A DNA stretch of 64,000 bases from Trebouxia sp. TZW2008 (lineage: Eukaryota > Chlorophyta > Trebouxiophyceae > Trebouxiales > Trebouxiaceae): positions 1 through 64,000 of the forward strand of contig BDIU01000227.1 of assembly GCA_002118135.1 (NCBI GenBank), written 5' to 3'. The translations under genes were made by a program, and so were the position numbers. Under the pieces are notes generated by a model that had not been told where the DNA came from, ran no database searches, and saw only the letters and a program-made list of their open reading frames with translations. This document shows positions 1 through 12,751 of this stretch, one piece after another. How positions within the stretch are numbered: position 1 is the stretch's first letter; each line of letters opens with the position of its first letter.

Positions 1-67
1 AGCACTCGTTGTTGAGCAGCAGTTGTAGAATGGGATCCCTAGAGCCCTTGTGCTCTCTGGAAAACAG

Positions 68-3000
68 GAAGCGCTGAGCAGTCGTTTTGACTCATTGTCA
101 GCCAGCATCACTGCTGAAAAGTTTTGGGAGCCTAATGACAACATCGGCTTCAAGGTGAGCACTCGTTGTTGAGCAGCAGTTGTAGAATGGGATCCTGAAA
201 GGAATTGTGCTCTCTGGAACACAGGAAGCGCTGAACAGTCGTTTTGACTCATTATCAGCCAGCATCATTGCTGAAACCTTTTGAGAGCCTAATCACGACA
301 TTGGCTTCAAGGTGAGCACTCGTTGTTGAGCAGCAATTGTAGAATGGGATGCCTAGAGGCATTGTGACCCTTGCAAACAGGAAGCTGAACAGTCATGGGG
401 GCGTATTCTTGGCCAGTCTGACTCATAAAACTTTTGGGAGCCTAATGACAACATCGGCTTCAAGGTGAGCACCCGTTGACGAGCAGCAGTTGTAGAATGG
501 GGATCTTGTGAGGCATCGTGACCCTTGCAAATAACAAGTTGAACAGTTTTGGGCACTTATTCTTGGCCAGCATGATTGCTGAAAACAACTGGGAGCCTAA
601 TGACAACATTGGTTCCAAAGCGAGCAGTCTTTGTTGAGCAGCACTCATAAAATGGGATCACAACTCAACGGGATTTCAACTCGTTTGCTCAGGTATGCAA
701 CTGGTTGCAGTTTATGTCATGAGACGTCAGTGCACAGGGCATGGAAGACGCACTGTCACCCTGCATGGCACACTGCACTGCACAATGCTTAGCAAAGCAA
801 ACAGGGCATGTTGATTAGCTGCAGCCAGCTTCATTTGCTCAGCTTCATTTGCTCAGACGTTTGACTGTTTGCAGTTCACGTCATGGGACGTCAGTAGACA
901 GGCCATGTGACATGCACTGCCACCCTGCACGTCACATTGCATGACACACACAGTCTCTGAGCTGTTCTAGCTGTTTTAAGCTGTTACCCCGACTGTGTCA
1001 CAACACCCCTCAGCGCGTGCTGCCTCTTCTAGATGGCTGATGAGCCCATGCAAGAGTTTCAATAAGTTCTTGCCAGTAACCTCGCCATGAGATGAAAAAC
1101 ATGAAACCTGTAGCCCAAACAAGGTGCCCTGCAACAGTCACGCAATGGAGTGTGCTCAAGATGTCAACAGGCCATGTGATGACCTGCACGGCCACCTTGC
1201 AGGTTGACTGGAAGAGGCCATATATCAAAGGCATAGAGGATCCATTGAAGACAACCCTAGAAGCAACAGCCTTCAACAACCGCAAGCAATCGGGAGTCTT
1301 CACCACATGTAAGACTAACAAGCCTTTAGTTCATCCTCAAACATCTACCATTGTAAGCAATGATACTTTACCTAATGGAATAGATGTGAGACAGTAGCAG
1401 TAGCATGTTTCACTGGTTTTTGTATAGGTAGCAGATCAGGGTGTGTATGTCCTGGACTTCTGCTTGCTGACCTTGCTTAGTGCAAAGCCTTGTGTCTTGC
1501 ATTAACATCACGCCACGTGACCGAGTGAAGTAGTCTTTTGCATTGTGTTCATGTTTGACACTGCCTGTTGACTCCCTGTTGGGTTCTAAAGACATCAAAA
1601 TCAGTTGCTAGCTAGTTAAACAGCCAGCTGACTGGCTGCCTGCCTGCCTGCCTGCCTGCCTGCTTGCCTGCCTGCCTGCTTGCCTGCCTGGATGACTGAT
1701 TTGTGACATCTGAGCTTCTGCGGTACTGCCTCGGCTTACACAGCTGAGCTGAGTCAAGTGTCAACGCTCATTCGTTGAGCCTGAGTCTTGATGAAGTAAG
1801 CATTGCCTGTTTGCATGATACCTTGATGCGTCCAGTTTTCAGTGCTGTTGCGACTATTTGTCAGACTTTGCTTAGCAGTGCCAGCATTAGAACTGTGAGT
1901 GCAAAAGAAAACATTGTATTTGCTGTACTTTTGGGAAAAGAATACACATGGACATGACTCCACGTTCATGAGAAGGTCTGCCAAAAACTTATGCAAATTT
2001 TGCTGATGCATAGTCAGCACCATAGTCTGTAGCAGAAACCTCAAAAGGTGAAATGAACCATTCAGCCTCTTCAAAGCAAGCAAATCAAGTCCTGCTCACT
2101 GAGCCTCAAATAGTAAATCCAAAGCAAACTGACTATTGTAAAAGTCTTGACTTGTTTTTGCAGGCTCTCCCAGTGAAGAAGTGCCTTCCATCCGAGCGGG
2201 CAGAGCAGGAGTCAAACTGGGCTTTCACAAACAGTGCAGCGCCAATAGCAAAATTCTGTCAATTCTGGCTTGTCAACAATGGAAAAGGATTGAGACTAGG
2301 TTTGGACTGTTACTAAAGGCGCAGCGGCAACAGCAAAGCAGCGCAAAGGTGTTGAGACTGGGCTTGTTTGATGCCAATGACTGACACATGGCTTTGGCTC
2401 TAAGGCTTTTTGCAGGCTCTACAGGCAAAGAAGTGGCTCCCATCTAGGTTGACAGAGCAGGAGCCAAATTGGCCTTTCACCAAAAGCGCAGCCGCAACAG
2501 CAAAGCAAACTATAGCTTGTTAGCAATGAAGCAGGGTTGAGATTAGGCTTGTCTTTGCAGGCTCTCCAGGTGAACAAGCTGGGTAGACAGAGCAGGAGCC
2601 AAACTGGCCTTCTGTCAAAAGCGCAGCCGCAACAGCAAAGCAAAGTATGGCTTGGAAGTTGAGGAAGTGATCAAGAGTCATGAGCAGTAACACAAACTGA
2701 ATATTGAACTGTCCTGAGACTAGCCTTGTCTTTGCAGGTGCTCCAGGTGAAGAAGTAGCCCCCATCTGGGTTGACAGAGCAGGAGCCAAACTGGCCTTTC
2801 ACTAAAAGCGCAGCCGCAACAGCAAAGCAAACTACAGCTTGTTAGCAATTGAACTGTCCTGAGACTAAGCTTGTCTTTGCAGGCGCTCCAGGTGAAGAAG
2901 TGGCTCCCATCTGGGTAGACAGAGTCGGAGCCAAAATAGGCTTTCATGAGAAGCGCAGCCGCAACAGCAAAGCAAACTACGGCTTGGTGATTGAGGAAAT

Positions 3001-5847
3001 CACCACACGTGATGAGCAAGGGCAGATTGCGACCTCTGGGAGCAAAACTTTGCCATCAGGCGCTCAAGCTCCAGACGGCCCCCCTACTACGCTCTCGAAG
3101 AAGGGAAAAGACAGAGTGGCTTTCTTTCAAGCCAACATCACCAGGGATGCAACACACAACGAGAATGGCACTCCTATTGGGGCGCGGGATATGTTCACGG
3201 TGGGTGCACACTTTTTGACGGATGGCAAAACACATCATGATCATGTGCATGCTTTGCTGCTAATGCTGTCTGACCCTGTTTGGCTGACTGTTGAGTTCAT
3301 TCTCCTCACTTGTGTGCTTGTTGCTAATGTTGTCTGACCCTTTTTGACTGACGGCAAATCATCATGCTCATCACTTGTGTGCTTGCTGGTAAGGTTGTCT
3401 GACCCTTTGGACTGATGGCAAATCACATGATGATCATGATTGCAAATCACATCATGATCATCACTTACATGGATCAGGTTCTTTGACCCTGTATGATTGA
3501 CTACAAATCTCCTCATCAGCATCATGTGCATCCATGTGTGTAGGATCACAAAGGCAAACAGCAGCAATGATTTGCTTTACTCTAAAGCCTTTTGTGCTTA
3601 TGCAAAAACAGTCCTCAACAATGCAACCGTAAATCTACGAACTTTGAAAACTAGTTCATTACTGCCAGCACTTGACTGCAGTAGCTGACACAACAGCAGT
3701 TGAGAGTAAGAAGAGAAGTGCACTCTTGACCAGTGTTTGATGGTGCTGCTGCACTGCTCATGTGCTTGCATGCGATTGCTTGCTGTGCTATTTTCATCAG
3801 CAACTGAGCAGGGCATCCTCACCATGTGCAAAACAGCTACTATGACCTTAAGCCTGCATCAGTAGCTTTAGACACATGGTGATTGCATAGACCGCTTGAT
3901 GGAGAAAGCAGCAACCCCCCAAGTTGATGACGGTTTGGTTGAATTCTGCACAGTGGAAGGATGCGATTCTCCAGGCTGATCTTTGGTGGCCTCCTTGAGC
4001 AGAGATGATCATTCATTATTGTGTGAGAAGAAATTCAACATCATTATGCTCACAGGGTCATCTTGACGTCGTCTGTATGACCTCATGCTGGATCTCTAAG
4101 ACAGTAGAATCCAAGGATTGACTGGCTGGCTGACTGACAGATTGGCTGGCTGGGTGACTAATTGGCTGTTCGACTGACTGAGTAACAGGCTAATGACATG
4201 CTCACGGCTAGCTGGACTGACTGGCTGACCGACTGACTGACTGACTGACTGCGGGTGGAGCAGAGTCTGGGGCTAGGCATCATGACCTTCTTCAGCAAGC
4301 ATTGTGCCAATTTTGGCATTGTCTATATGACTTTGTCATGGAATTCTGAGACAGTGAAATCAATGGACTGACTAAACAACTGACTGACTGACTGCAGGTG
4401 GAGCAGAGTCTGGAGCTAGGTATCGTGGCCTTCCTCGACAAGCACTCTGCCAGTTTTGACATTGTCTGTGTGACTTTATAACGGGTCCTTGAGACAGTAA
4501 AATGAATGGACTGAACGACTCAATGATTGACTGAGTGACAGACTGACCGACTGCAGGTGGAGCAGAGTCTGGGGCTAGGCATCATGCCCTTCTTCAACAA
4601 GCACTCTGCCAGTTTCACACGCTTTAAGAAGATATTCGGTGACAAGCCATACATTCCTGGGGAGACCCGTAGCAAAAGTCCACCACCCGTTTACGTCTTG
4701 CATGCAAGGTCAGCTTCAAAATCTTGCAGTTGCCAAACTAGGCAACATCTTGCAGGCTCTGCTGTCGATAGCGATTGTATTATTGTAATATTCTGTTTTG
4801 CATGCAAGGTCAGCTTTACAGTCTTGCAGTTGCCAAACTGGGCACCATCTCGCAGGCTCTGCTGTTGGTTCTTGTGTAGTTGCAATGAACGCAGTGCCTC
4901 TGCACTCAGGCTTTGCTCCTCTTGTATCATGTCATTCCTGGCTGCCTCTACAGACAGAGGCTCCCTTATGACGCCCAATGGTGCAAACTTTTCTTTTCTT
5001 TTCTGTATCATTTCGCCTGGTGAGGATGCTACATGCTGTATATGCCATAAATTTGTTGTAGTCAAGTTAAAGGCCCGCCTCACCTCATGCTGGAGCATTG
5101 CTGAGCATATTATATAGACTGCTCAAGCCTGTTTGGCTGTCAACATGAAAATTGTCACCGCTCACCCTTGCCTTGGGCTGCTGACATGATGCTGCCTTTC
5201 TAGAAATCTTGAGCATCAGGTGGCATGTTGTATACACAACACACTCTTGCAGCTTGTTGCATTTGCTCGTCAAGGCCTTTTGACAGCACAGCACAGCACA
5301 GCACAGCACCGCACAGCACAGCACAGCACAGCATCCATGCATGCATGCAGTGCTTGAGGTACGTGCTTGACAAGCTGGGTGAATGCACCCAGCCCTCAAC
5401 ATGTGCAGTTAGAACCAGTCTCAGAAGCGTTTGAGAAGTTTTACTTGAGAAAAAGTGCTTTCCCCTGAGTGAAAGTGTGTGTGCAGATATGCGGGTGGCA
5501 TGGGAGACCTGGCTTCACATGATCTGCACTCTCTGGGGGGGCCCTGGTCTGTCAGGGGGTACCAGCTGGGCGAGCTCGCCTCAGCCAGGAGAGTATTGGA
5601 AACTGCTGCAGAAATACGACTGCCTGTGCCCAAAACCAACGCCCAGGCTTATGCGTTTGCTGAGTTCGGCACGGACTTGAACAGCTCCAAAGACGTGGTG
5701 GGCAACCCAACAGCATACTTCAGAAAACCAGGCTGTGGTGGCTCTGTCGGCATAGGATTCAAGGTGTTCAATGCCAGAACAGAGCTGGTACAAGACGCAA
5801 ACACGGGACGGCGGCATGTCTGGGTTCGTTTTGGTGAAAGGTTCTGA
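68..5847 (+). CDS. TOC75: TOC75 plastid outer-envelope import channel, C-terminal 340 residues (5' end outside window)
   Basis: Omp85-family beta-barrel that conducts preproteins across the outer chloroplast envelope. Exons: 68-154, 1203-1308, 2883-3199, 4557-4708, 5487-5847; phases 0,1,0,2 join without a break. Segments match the conserved Toc75 barrel: [11 protein letters not shown], then [12 protein letters not shown] and [11 protein letters not shown], then [40 protein letters not shown] and FFQANITRD, then the [13 protein letters not shown] block. The last exon has [14 protein letters not shown], the (L)GG..SVRGY motif of Omp85 proteins, and [12 protein letters not shown]; it ends WVRFGERF, an aromatic-terminated last strand. 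The POTRA domains and the N-terminal barrel must lie upstream of base 1. Three of the five exons have decayed tandem copies in the flanking introns (described separately). The intact copy was chosen by open frame and phase. ERV1 follows on the same strand 700 bp downstream. Confidence 0.93.
156..660 (+). repeat. Tandem copies of TOC75 exon 68-154 with its donor site
   Basis: The unit (exon end, donor, about 40 bp of intron) recurs at about 153-157 bp spacing. Copies end at 311, 464 and 620 after the intact exon end at 154. The second copy has an in-frame TGA. The third has diverged and lost bases. In the fourth the donor reads GC instead of GT. They are therefore decayed duplicates inside the following intron, not coding exons. 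Confidence 0.85.
661..1202 (+). other. TOC75 intron remainder
   Basis: Intronic sequence between the exon-copy array and the next TOC75 exon. It carries a loose direct repeat (a segment around 690-790 recurs around 855-960, with the shared words GTCATG, GACGTCAGT and CAGGCCATG or CAGGGCATG). A third partial copy lies around 1150-1200 next to the acceptor of the 1203 exon. Nothing else recognisable was seen. Confidence 0.5.
1632..1692. repeat. (CCTG)n tetranucleotide microsatellite
   Basis: About 13 near-perfect CCTG units with occasional CTTG variants, inside the intron between TOC75 exons 1203-1308 and 2883-3199. Confidence 0.9.
2164..2882 (+). repeat. Four degenerate copies of the TOC75 exon that starts at 2883
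   Basis: Copies begin at 2164, 2416, 2561 and 2738, each directly after an AG preceded by pyrimidine-rich sequence, as at the real exon. Each repeats the beginning of the exon ([11 protein letters not shown]... to KRSRNSK-like sequence, roughly 90-120 bases) and then diverges. The 2416 copy has a TAG soon after GKEVAPI. The 2561 copy has a deletion followed by TAG. The 2738 copy is closest to the real exon but has TAA where the real exon has GAG. The 2164 copy stays open but is the most diverged. A further short fragment lies near 2316-2345. Confidence 0.9.
3200..3520. repeat. Degenerate intron repeat, about 75 bp period
   Basis: Four or five imperfect units built around TTGTCTGACCCT, a GACTGATGGCAAATCA-like word and ATCATGATCATCAC, directly after the TOC75 exon that ends at 3199. 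No coding signal. Confidence 0.65.
4113..4556 (+). repeat. Two decayed copies of the TOC75 exon at 4557 separated by GACT-rich spacer
   Basis: Copies of the exon start (VEQSLGLGI) begin at 4254 and 4396, ahead of the real exon at 4557. The first copy has a destroyed acceptor (GCGG instead of GCAG). The second has an intact acceptor but loses the exon frame after about 55 bases. The spacers are runs of GACT/GGCT tetranucleotides (4113-4250, 4375-4395, 4515-4550) that end in the polypyrimidine-AG. Confidence 0.85.
4697..4895 (+). repeat. Tandem duplication of a TOC75 splice donor region
   Basis: About 98 bp starting just before the donor at 4709 (GCATGCAAGGTCAGCTT) and ending at GCAGGCTCTGCTGT is repeated starting near 4797. 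The intron therefore carries a second donor-like site at about 4808. Confidence 0.8.
4936..5015 (-). repeat. Dispersed repeat family, copy A
   Basis: Shares the core of three other copies in this window (22369-22492, 40240-40352, 56228-56346). Read on the minus strand: a purine run AGAAAAGAAAAG, then a PLG-encoding word, then AGCCTCTGT and AGAGGCAGC. Located in the last TOC75 intron. It is shorter and more diverged than copies C and D. Confidence 0.65.
5280..5350. repeat. (CACAG)n and (GCAT)n microsatellites
   Basis: About ten CACAG units followed by CATGCATGCATG, within the last TOC75 intron. Confidence 0.85.
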
Positions 5848-6547
5848 GTGGGAGTTCAATGAGTCTTTAGTAAAATCTCATCCACTTGCTGTCCAGGGTC
5901 GGTTGCTTTCTGCTGGGCACTGGTTTTGCATTCCTTTCATGCTGCCATGTCGTGTTGCAAGCACTTGCCCTCATCAGTGGACTGCAGCAGCAAGTGGATC
6001 AGCCCAATGAATCTGTCTGCAATCAGCTCAAAGTCTCTGTGTGATTGCAGCGGATGCGCAGCTGCATGTCTAGTTGCGCACATGTGTTATTTCGTTTGTG
6101 TTTCTGGTGTTGCAGCTCAGATTGTATGCAGTGCGCTGTTGCTGTCAATTTGGCTCTCTTCTGAGCTCGCAATGTGGCTTGAGTTTACAAGGCATGAACA
6201 AAGAGTCGAGGGGTGAAAGCTTTGTAGTGACCCATCCCTTGCCTTTCATATTATTCTCTCTCTCTCTTGATGACCAATGACCAATGATGACACATATCAG
6301 GCACATATCTGTGTTGCCCCCTAATTAAATATGAAGCGTCGCACAATGGCACGAACACCAGGCTGCAAGAAATGATGCCACCATCGGAGTCGAACGCGCA
6401 TCTGTGGCAAGTCCTGAACCCAGAGATACCTGTGTTGCAGTCACTCACGTGCGGAAAATTGAAGTTGTACCTTCTGCAGAATCGTAGCCTCGACGCAGAC
6501 AGCGCATACGTCAAACATTGCATGATCAGACAGTACCTGCCGACTGC
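5848..6547. other. Intergenic, TOC75 to ERV1 (tandem)
   Basis: TOC75 3' flank and ERV1 promoter/5' UTR. The only local feature seen is a short CT run with repeated ATGACCAATG words near 6250-6290. No gene is supported. Confidence 0.5.
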
Positions 6548-7627
6548 ATGAAACTCCAACGAGGGCAAGGAAGATCAGGTCCATATCCCAATTTAGTGTG
6601 CGTAGTTGCGGACGATCCAAAGGAGCAAAAGCCGTTCCAGCCATTACAGGCCGTACAACAGTTCGCAGCACACGTTCAATCGCAGATACGCGAGAAGTTT
6701 GACAAAGGCAAGCCCAATGCGGAGCCTGCCAAAGAATCAGTGACAGATGCAGTTGCAGCAGCAACCTCAGCCAGTGGCACCAAGCCGTCAGACAGCCAAA
6801 ATCAGGCTCGGTCCCTAGTCTCTTCCCTTTCAAGCAAGGGATTTGTACTGGCTAGGTCATCACAATTGTCAGAGAGCACAAATGCCAAGGAAGTCAGTGA
6901 AGCTGCAACCATCTCGAAAGAGGAGCTTGGCAGGTCTACCTGGACAATGTTGCACACTCTTGCTGTGCAGTATCCTGAGACCCCAACAAAGCAGCAGCAA
7001 AATGATGTCAAAACACTGGTAAATCAGACTGGCTTTATACGTTCCTTTATCCTTGTTGCAGTACATGAATAGTCAAGCTTTCTGCTTGCAGGTGGATGTT
7101 TTGACACGAATATACCCCTGCACTGAGTGTGCTGAGCACTTTCAGCAAGTCGTCAAGTGAGTTCTGTCAGTTGCAATATCTGTGCACATTTATGGCAAAA
7201 TTGTTACAGGGCAAATTTAATTGGCTCTCTGACACGTAGCTAGCACACCCAGAGCTCAGAAACCACTGTAACGGGGCGCATGAAAAGGGTGTGCTAGCTA
7301 CGTGTCAGAGAGCCAATTAAGTTTGCCCTGTAACAAAAATATGCATCTGCTGTGCGCTATTGTCGGGAGCAGAGAGTGCACATGTGAGACCAAATCAGGG
7401 CTGTTGAAAAATTGACTGTGTCATGCAGAGATGATCCTCCAAATGTATCCTCTGGGCATAATCTGCAACAATGGATGTGCCGTGTACACAACAAAGTGAA
7501 CAGGAGCATTGGCAAAAGAACCTTCAACTGCAGATTTGTGGAAGCTCGCTGGGGAGCTCTGGACTGCGGTGAACAGTATGCTTGCAATATGCAGGGTGCT
7601 CCCAAAACACCGGCCAAAACAAAATAG
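6548..7627 (+). CDS. ERV1: ERV1/ALR FAD-linked sulfhydryl oxidase, 244 aa
   Basis: Mitochondrial intermembrane-space thiol oxidase that reoxidises the import receptor Mia40 and passes electrons to cytochrome c or oxygen. Exons 6548-7018, 7092-7156, 7429-7627 (phases 0, 2). The start is the first ATG after an in-frame TAG. The N-terminal ~125 residues are low-complexity (Ala/Ser/Lys/Gln). The Erv domain begins ELGRSTWTMLHTLAVQYP, followed by the redox pair in YPCTECAEHF (about residues 166-169). It continues with WMCRVHNKVNR, which contains the HNxVN FAD-binding motif (about residue 200). The C-terminus LDCGEQYACN gives a CxxxxxC shuttle pair as in plant ERV1, rather than the N-terminal CxxC of yeast. 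The gene is convergent with the DNAJC8-like gene. Its second intron carries a hairpin element at 7201-7336. Confidence 0.93.
7201..7336. mobile_element. Hairpin MITE-like element with about 50-bp inverted arms
   Basis: The left arm 7201-7250 and right arm 7287-7336 are near-perfect reverse complements (TTGTTACAGGGC ... GCCCTGTAACAA) around a 36-bp loop. It sits inside the ERV1 intron 7157-7428, so ERV1 pre-mRNA would fold into a long hairpin. No coding capacity. A target-site duplication is not clear, because the flanks are A-rich. Confidence 0.8.
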
Positions 7628-8411
7628 ATTAACTTCTGTACCTCGTCCCATGCCACCCTGCACTATTCACTACTGTCCTATATTGGTGCACACACATTGC
7701 AATCCAGAGTGCTCATTTTGCCTGTCAGCCTGGGATATATATCGGCCTCTGTCACTTACCATCTGCATGCTTTCGCATCTTGTCAGCTGAGGATCTTGGG
7801 TTATTTGGGCAGCAGCAGCAGTTGTCACACATAAGCGCTGAGCTGCGTATGCCTCTGGTACATACCTTGCTTTTCATAATGTACATCAGGCTGTCGACTT
7901 TCAGTCCTTCGTGGCATCACGTCACATACCATTGACTTGACAGATTGTCAGCTCCTTGTCCGTAAGCATGATATTTTACACTAATGCTGATTGGTCAAAA
8001 TCGTAAAAGCTTTGACAGTGTAGATAGGGCAAAGCAGTGAACGTGACGGATCCTGATATACAGTCTCATTGAAGTGCTGGAGGATATATGACCAAAGCTG
8101 CGTTGGGAGGCAATCATGACATCACACAGCATGCACCTGAAGCACTTCGACTAGAATATGTACTTTGCAGACAAACGATTTTGCATCCAGCAAAACACCC
8201 TTTGTCTGAGCAGCAACAGTGCGCAACAGGTGCAAGATCAACCAAAACAGATCACAGGTACAGGTTCCTCACAAGGACATCACGAATAGATCATCAGCTG
8301 TAGTTAACCCCTGCAAGCATCAATTTGCTGACAGGGGTCCTATCTGATCAGGCAATGCTGTCTCTGACGCCACACCAACGCACAGTCTCAACTGCATATA
8401 GTACATTCCTT
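7628..8411. other. Intergenic between convergent ERV1 and DNAJC8-like genes
   Basis: 3' flanks of two convergent genes. No conserved coding sequence, RNA gene or repeat was recognised. Confidence 0.5.
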
Positions 8412-10896
8412 TCACTGCCTAGCTGCACCTTGCTTGGTTTGTGGACCCTTTGGAGGGGGCGGTCTGAACTGCTCCCCAACTGGTCTTTGCATGTATGTCT
8501 TCTCCTCATCCCACTCTTTTGCCTTGGGTGGCTTGATGCCTCCCAGCACCAGCTCCTTCCCACTCTGTAACAAGCAAGAGGCCACTTGGATCTTGATTCT
8601 TTTCTCAGAACTGCTTCATTACTTTTACAATTTCAGCTACAGACTGTACTTGGACAAGCAAGACCTTACAGTCTTGACTGTATGCAAAGATGCATGTGCG
8701 GCCACATTGAAAGATGAACAAACAAGAAAGAAGGGAAGAGTCTATGACGTCACCATCACATTCTGGGTGACTGCATTCAGCACTCTGACATGGCATGTGT
8801 ATGTAATTGCAGTGTTGAGACACAAATCAGTGACTGACACCTCAGATGAGGTTTTGGGTCATTGTAGTGATAGTGTTTGAGGCGTGCTGCTGTCAATTGC
8901 TGCACCATATACGCAGCAGCAAATTGCAAACAAGATAGGTTTGCGTTCATTGTATTTGATCACACGTTGCTTCACGGGAAACATGTCAGGTAGCTGGCAC
9001 ATACCCTGGTTTTCTTGCCCTTGACAAAATCTCGCCACGTGCCCACTCGTCCTTCCCGTGTGTCCTCCCACTTGTGATGATGCTCCCTCATTGCCTTCAG
9101 CTTGATCTTCTTCTCTGCCTCTTCCTCCTCCACACGTGCTGTATCGTCCTTCAACTGCAAAAGGCAAAATGTTCAAGAGCAGCACTTGGCACAGTACAAG
9201 CTGAGCTTGACAATCCTGAGTGTGCATATTACAACCCTTCAGGTTCATGCAATGCAAACACCTCTTTTGATCAGGCGACGTAAAAGACACAAGGCAACTG
9301 TCCTCAGGCATGGACAGACATGTGCCATCATAATTGCGGTGAGGCATCCCAAAAAAGATTACATTGTCCTACTGCTCAAACAACACTTCTGCTTGCTGGG
9401 GTGAAACAGAAACAGTATCCTGCAGACACTTCTGCTCCATCTCAACTGCCACTGTGGGCGCTCAAATGCAAGGCTTTTGCTGTGCAAGCATACAGCCCTG
9501 ACAGTTTGCAGGTCAAGGGATTTGCATGATGAAGGGCATACCCTTTGAGTCAATTTGCGTTTCCTGAACTCAGCTCTGGCAAGAACATCCCTTGCTTGGA
9601 CTTTCCATGCCTCGTGGTATTCTGGGGATTGTACATACTTGGCCTCAACACCTTTGATTCCATCCTGTATGCAGAGGCAAGGGCATTGATCAGTTTGAAG
9701 CAAGAGCCAGCAACATGCATGTGCACTAGCCAATCAGCAAGTTCTCTCTAAAGCACGCACGATGTTATGATGACATGACTACACATGCATGATCTTGATT
9801 GCTCGGCCAGACAAGGACTGGCTCACAATGCACAACATCAAGATACAATACAGTGATGCATTGCAGTGTCAACAAAGGTACAGATCAATTACAGGGTGCG
9901 TACCGCATGTAGGACACTTGCAAGCCGAGTTGCTGCATCATTCTTTGTTTTCTTCCTCCACTCTGCAAGGACATGATCTGCAACAACCACCTTGGTTAGT
10001 CGTGAACATTCCCTCATCTGAGTTATAATATGCACAATTTGAGCAAAGCATGCTGGTGACAGCTGTACCGAGAGTCATGCAAGGTCAAAAGTTTTGGGTA
10101 TATGATGAAGATCATAGTGCTTCCAGCATGTCAGCCTGTTTTGTTTGCCTGTACACATGACCTGAGTGCTACTTCCATGCGGCATGTATGGACAAAATGC
10201 AAGAAAGCAATGTCGTGCATACCTTTTGCAAGCGTCAGCACGTACACCAGCTCCTTCATCTTCTCCTCATTGTTCAGCTGTTGCTGAGCCTGACCAAGGA
10301 TCTCAAAAGCATCTTGTGCCTTTGCATGCTTACATTTGTCAGGATGCACCATGAGAGATGATTTTCTATACGCTTTCTTGACGTCGTCCACAGTTGCATC
10401 AAAGCGCAGACCAAGCTGCTCAAAAGGATTGAGCTTGAATGCACCGAGGATCCTGTGCACTTCATTCTCCCTGTCTACGTCCCGCATGCCCTGAAAGAAC
10501 TCCTGCAGACGTCGCTGCACATATCAGCAAGACCAGTATGGACAGTAAATGTGGTTGGTTCCAAATGACACTTCTTAAGACACAGTGCACGACAAACAAA
10601 AGATCAGCACAGCAGATCAAGGCTGTGTGCTCTAGTGCGCAAGAAAAGGACAACAGCTTTTCATGTCAAGGAAACACATCGGTCTGTACTGAGCGCCATC
10701 TTACTTTGAGCAGCGCTCCCTCATCTGCTGCAGGTACTGACGACGTGCTTGGGGTTGCTGCCAGCTGAGAGCTGCCAGGCACGCTTGGGGGCACAGCCTG
10801 TCCTGTAGTGCCATCTGATCCTGCGGGTGCAGAAGAACTAGCTGCAGGAGGGCCCTGTGGCCCCTCTTCAGGATACGATGCTGCTGCGGCTGTCAT
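8412..10896 (-). CDS. DNAJC8: DNAJC8/SPF31-like J-domain spliceosome protein, 327 aa
   Basis: J-domain co-chaperone of the spliceosome. Exons on the minus strand: 10896-10705, 10514-10223, 9977-9904, 9664-9542, 9154-9005, 8564-8412; phases are consistent and the total is 984 nt. Residues 1-64 are a Pro/Ala/Ser-rich leader. The J domain contains NPFEQLGLRFDATVDDVKK, then AYRKSSLMVHPDK with the HPD triad near residues 121-123. Downstream come AEWRKKTKND, VLARAEFRKRKLTQR, an EEEEAEKKIKLKA charged stretch, and WEDTREGRVGTWRDFVKGKK, the family's EExRxxRVxSWRxFxxGKK signature. The C-terminal exon reads IKPPKAKEWDEEKTYMQRP, as in the plant members. The start is the first ATG of the leader, 349 bp from the divergent DIM1 start. 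Confidence 0.92.
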
Positions 10897-11245
10897 CAAG
10901 CAGCAGCACTGAAAGGGTTTAACCAAGCACAAAGCAATATAGCAAGAAACGTGAAAAGTACGTTTCTCTGGGCGCCGGCAGGGAACTGACGAAGCCTGTT
11001 TCGGCCTTGAGGCTGAGGCAGCAGGTAGCTGCAATACAGAACACAAACTATCAGGTGGAAATGGCGCTTCACCGTATATGCGCTGTGATCTAGAGCAGAA
11101 ACTGCCCGCATGGCTTCATGTGCTTGCACACACGCACAGCCACTCACAGTAAGCCGTCTGCAAGCCAAGTCCCAACTTTCGGCCAAGTCCGCTGCCGGAC
11201 AAGTTGTGGAACACGTGAGACGCTTGGCAGGCAGGTCAGGTTCAG
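10897..11245. promoter_or_regulatory. Bidirectional promoter, DNAJC8 / DIM1
   Basis: A 349-bp gap between two divergent start codons must hold both promoters and 5' UTRs. No TATA box or known operator was recognised. Confidence 0.5.

Positions 11246-12751
<1,506 letters not shown>

Noticed and set aside
4557..5117. 186-codon open frame continuing past the TOC75 donor at 4709
   Set aside because: Only the first 50 codons match Toc75. The rest is duplicated intron and a dispersed repeat.
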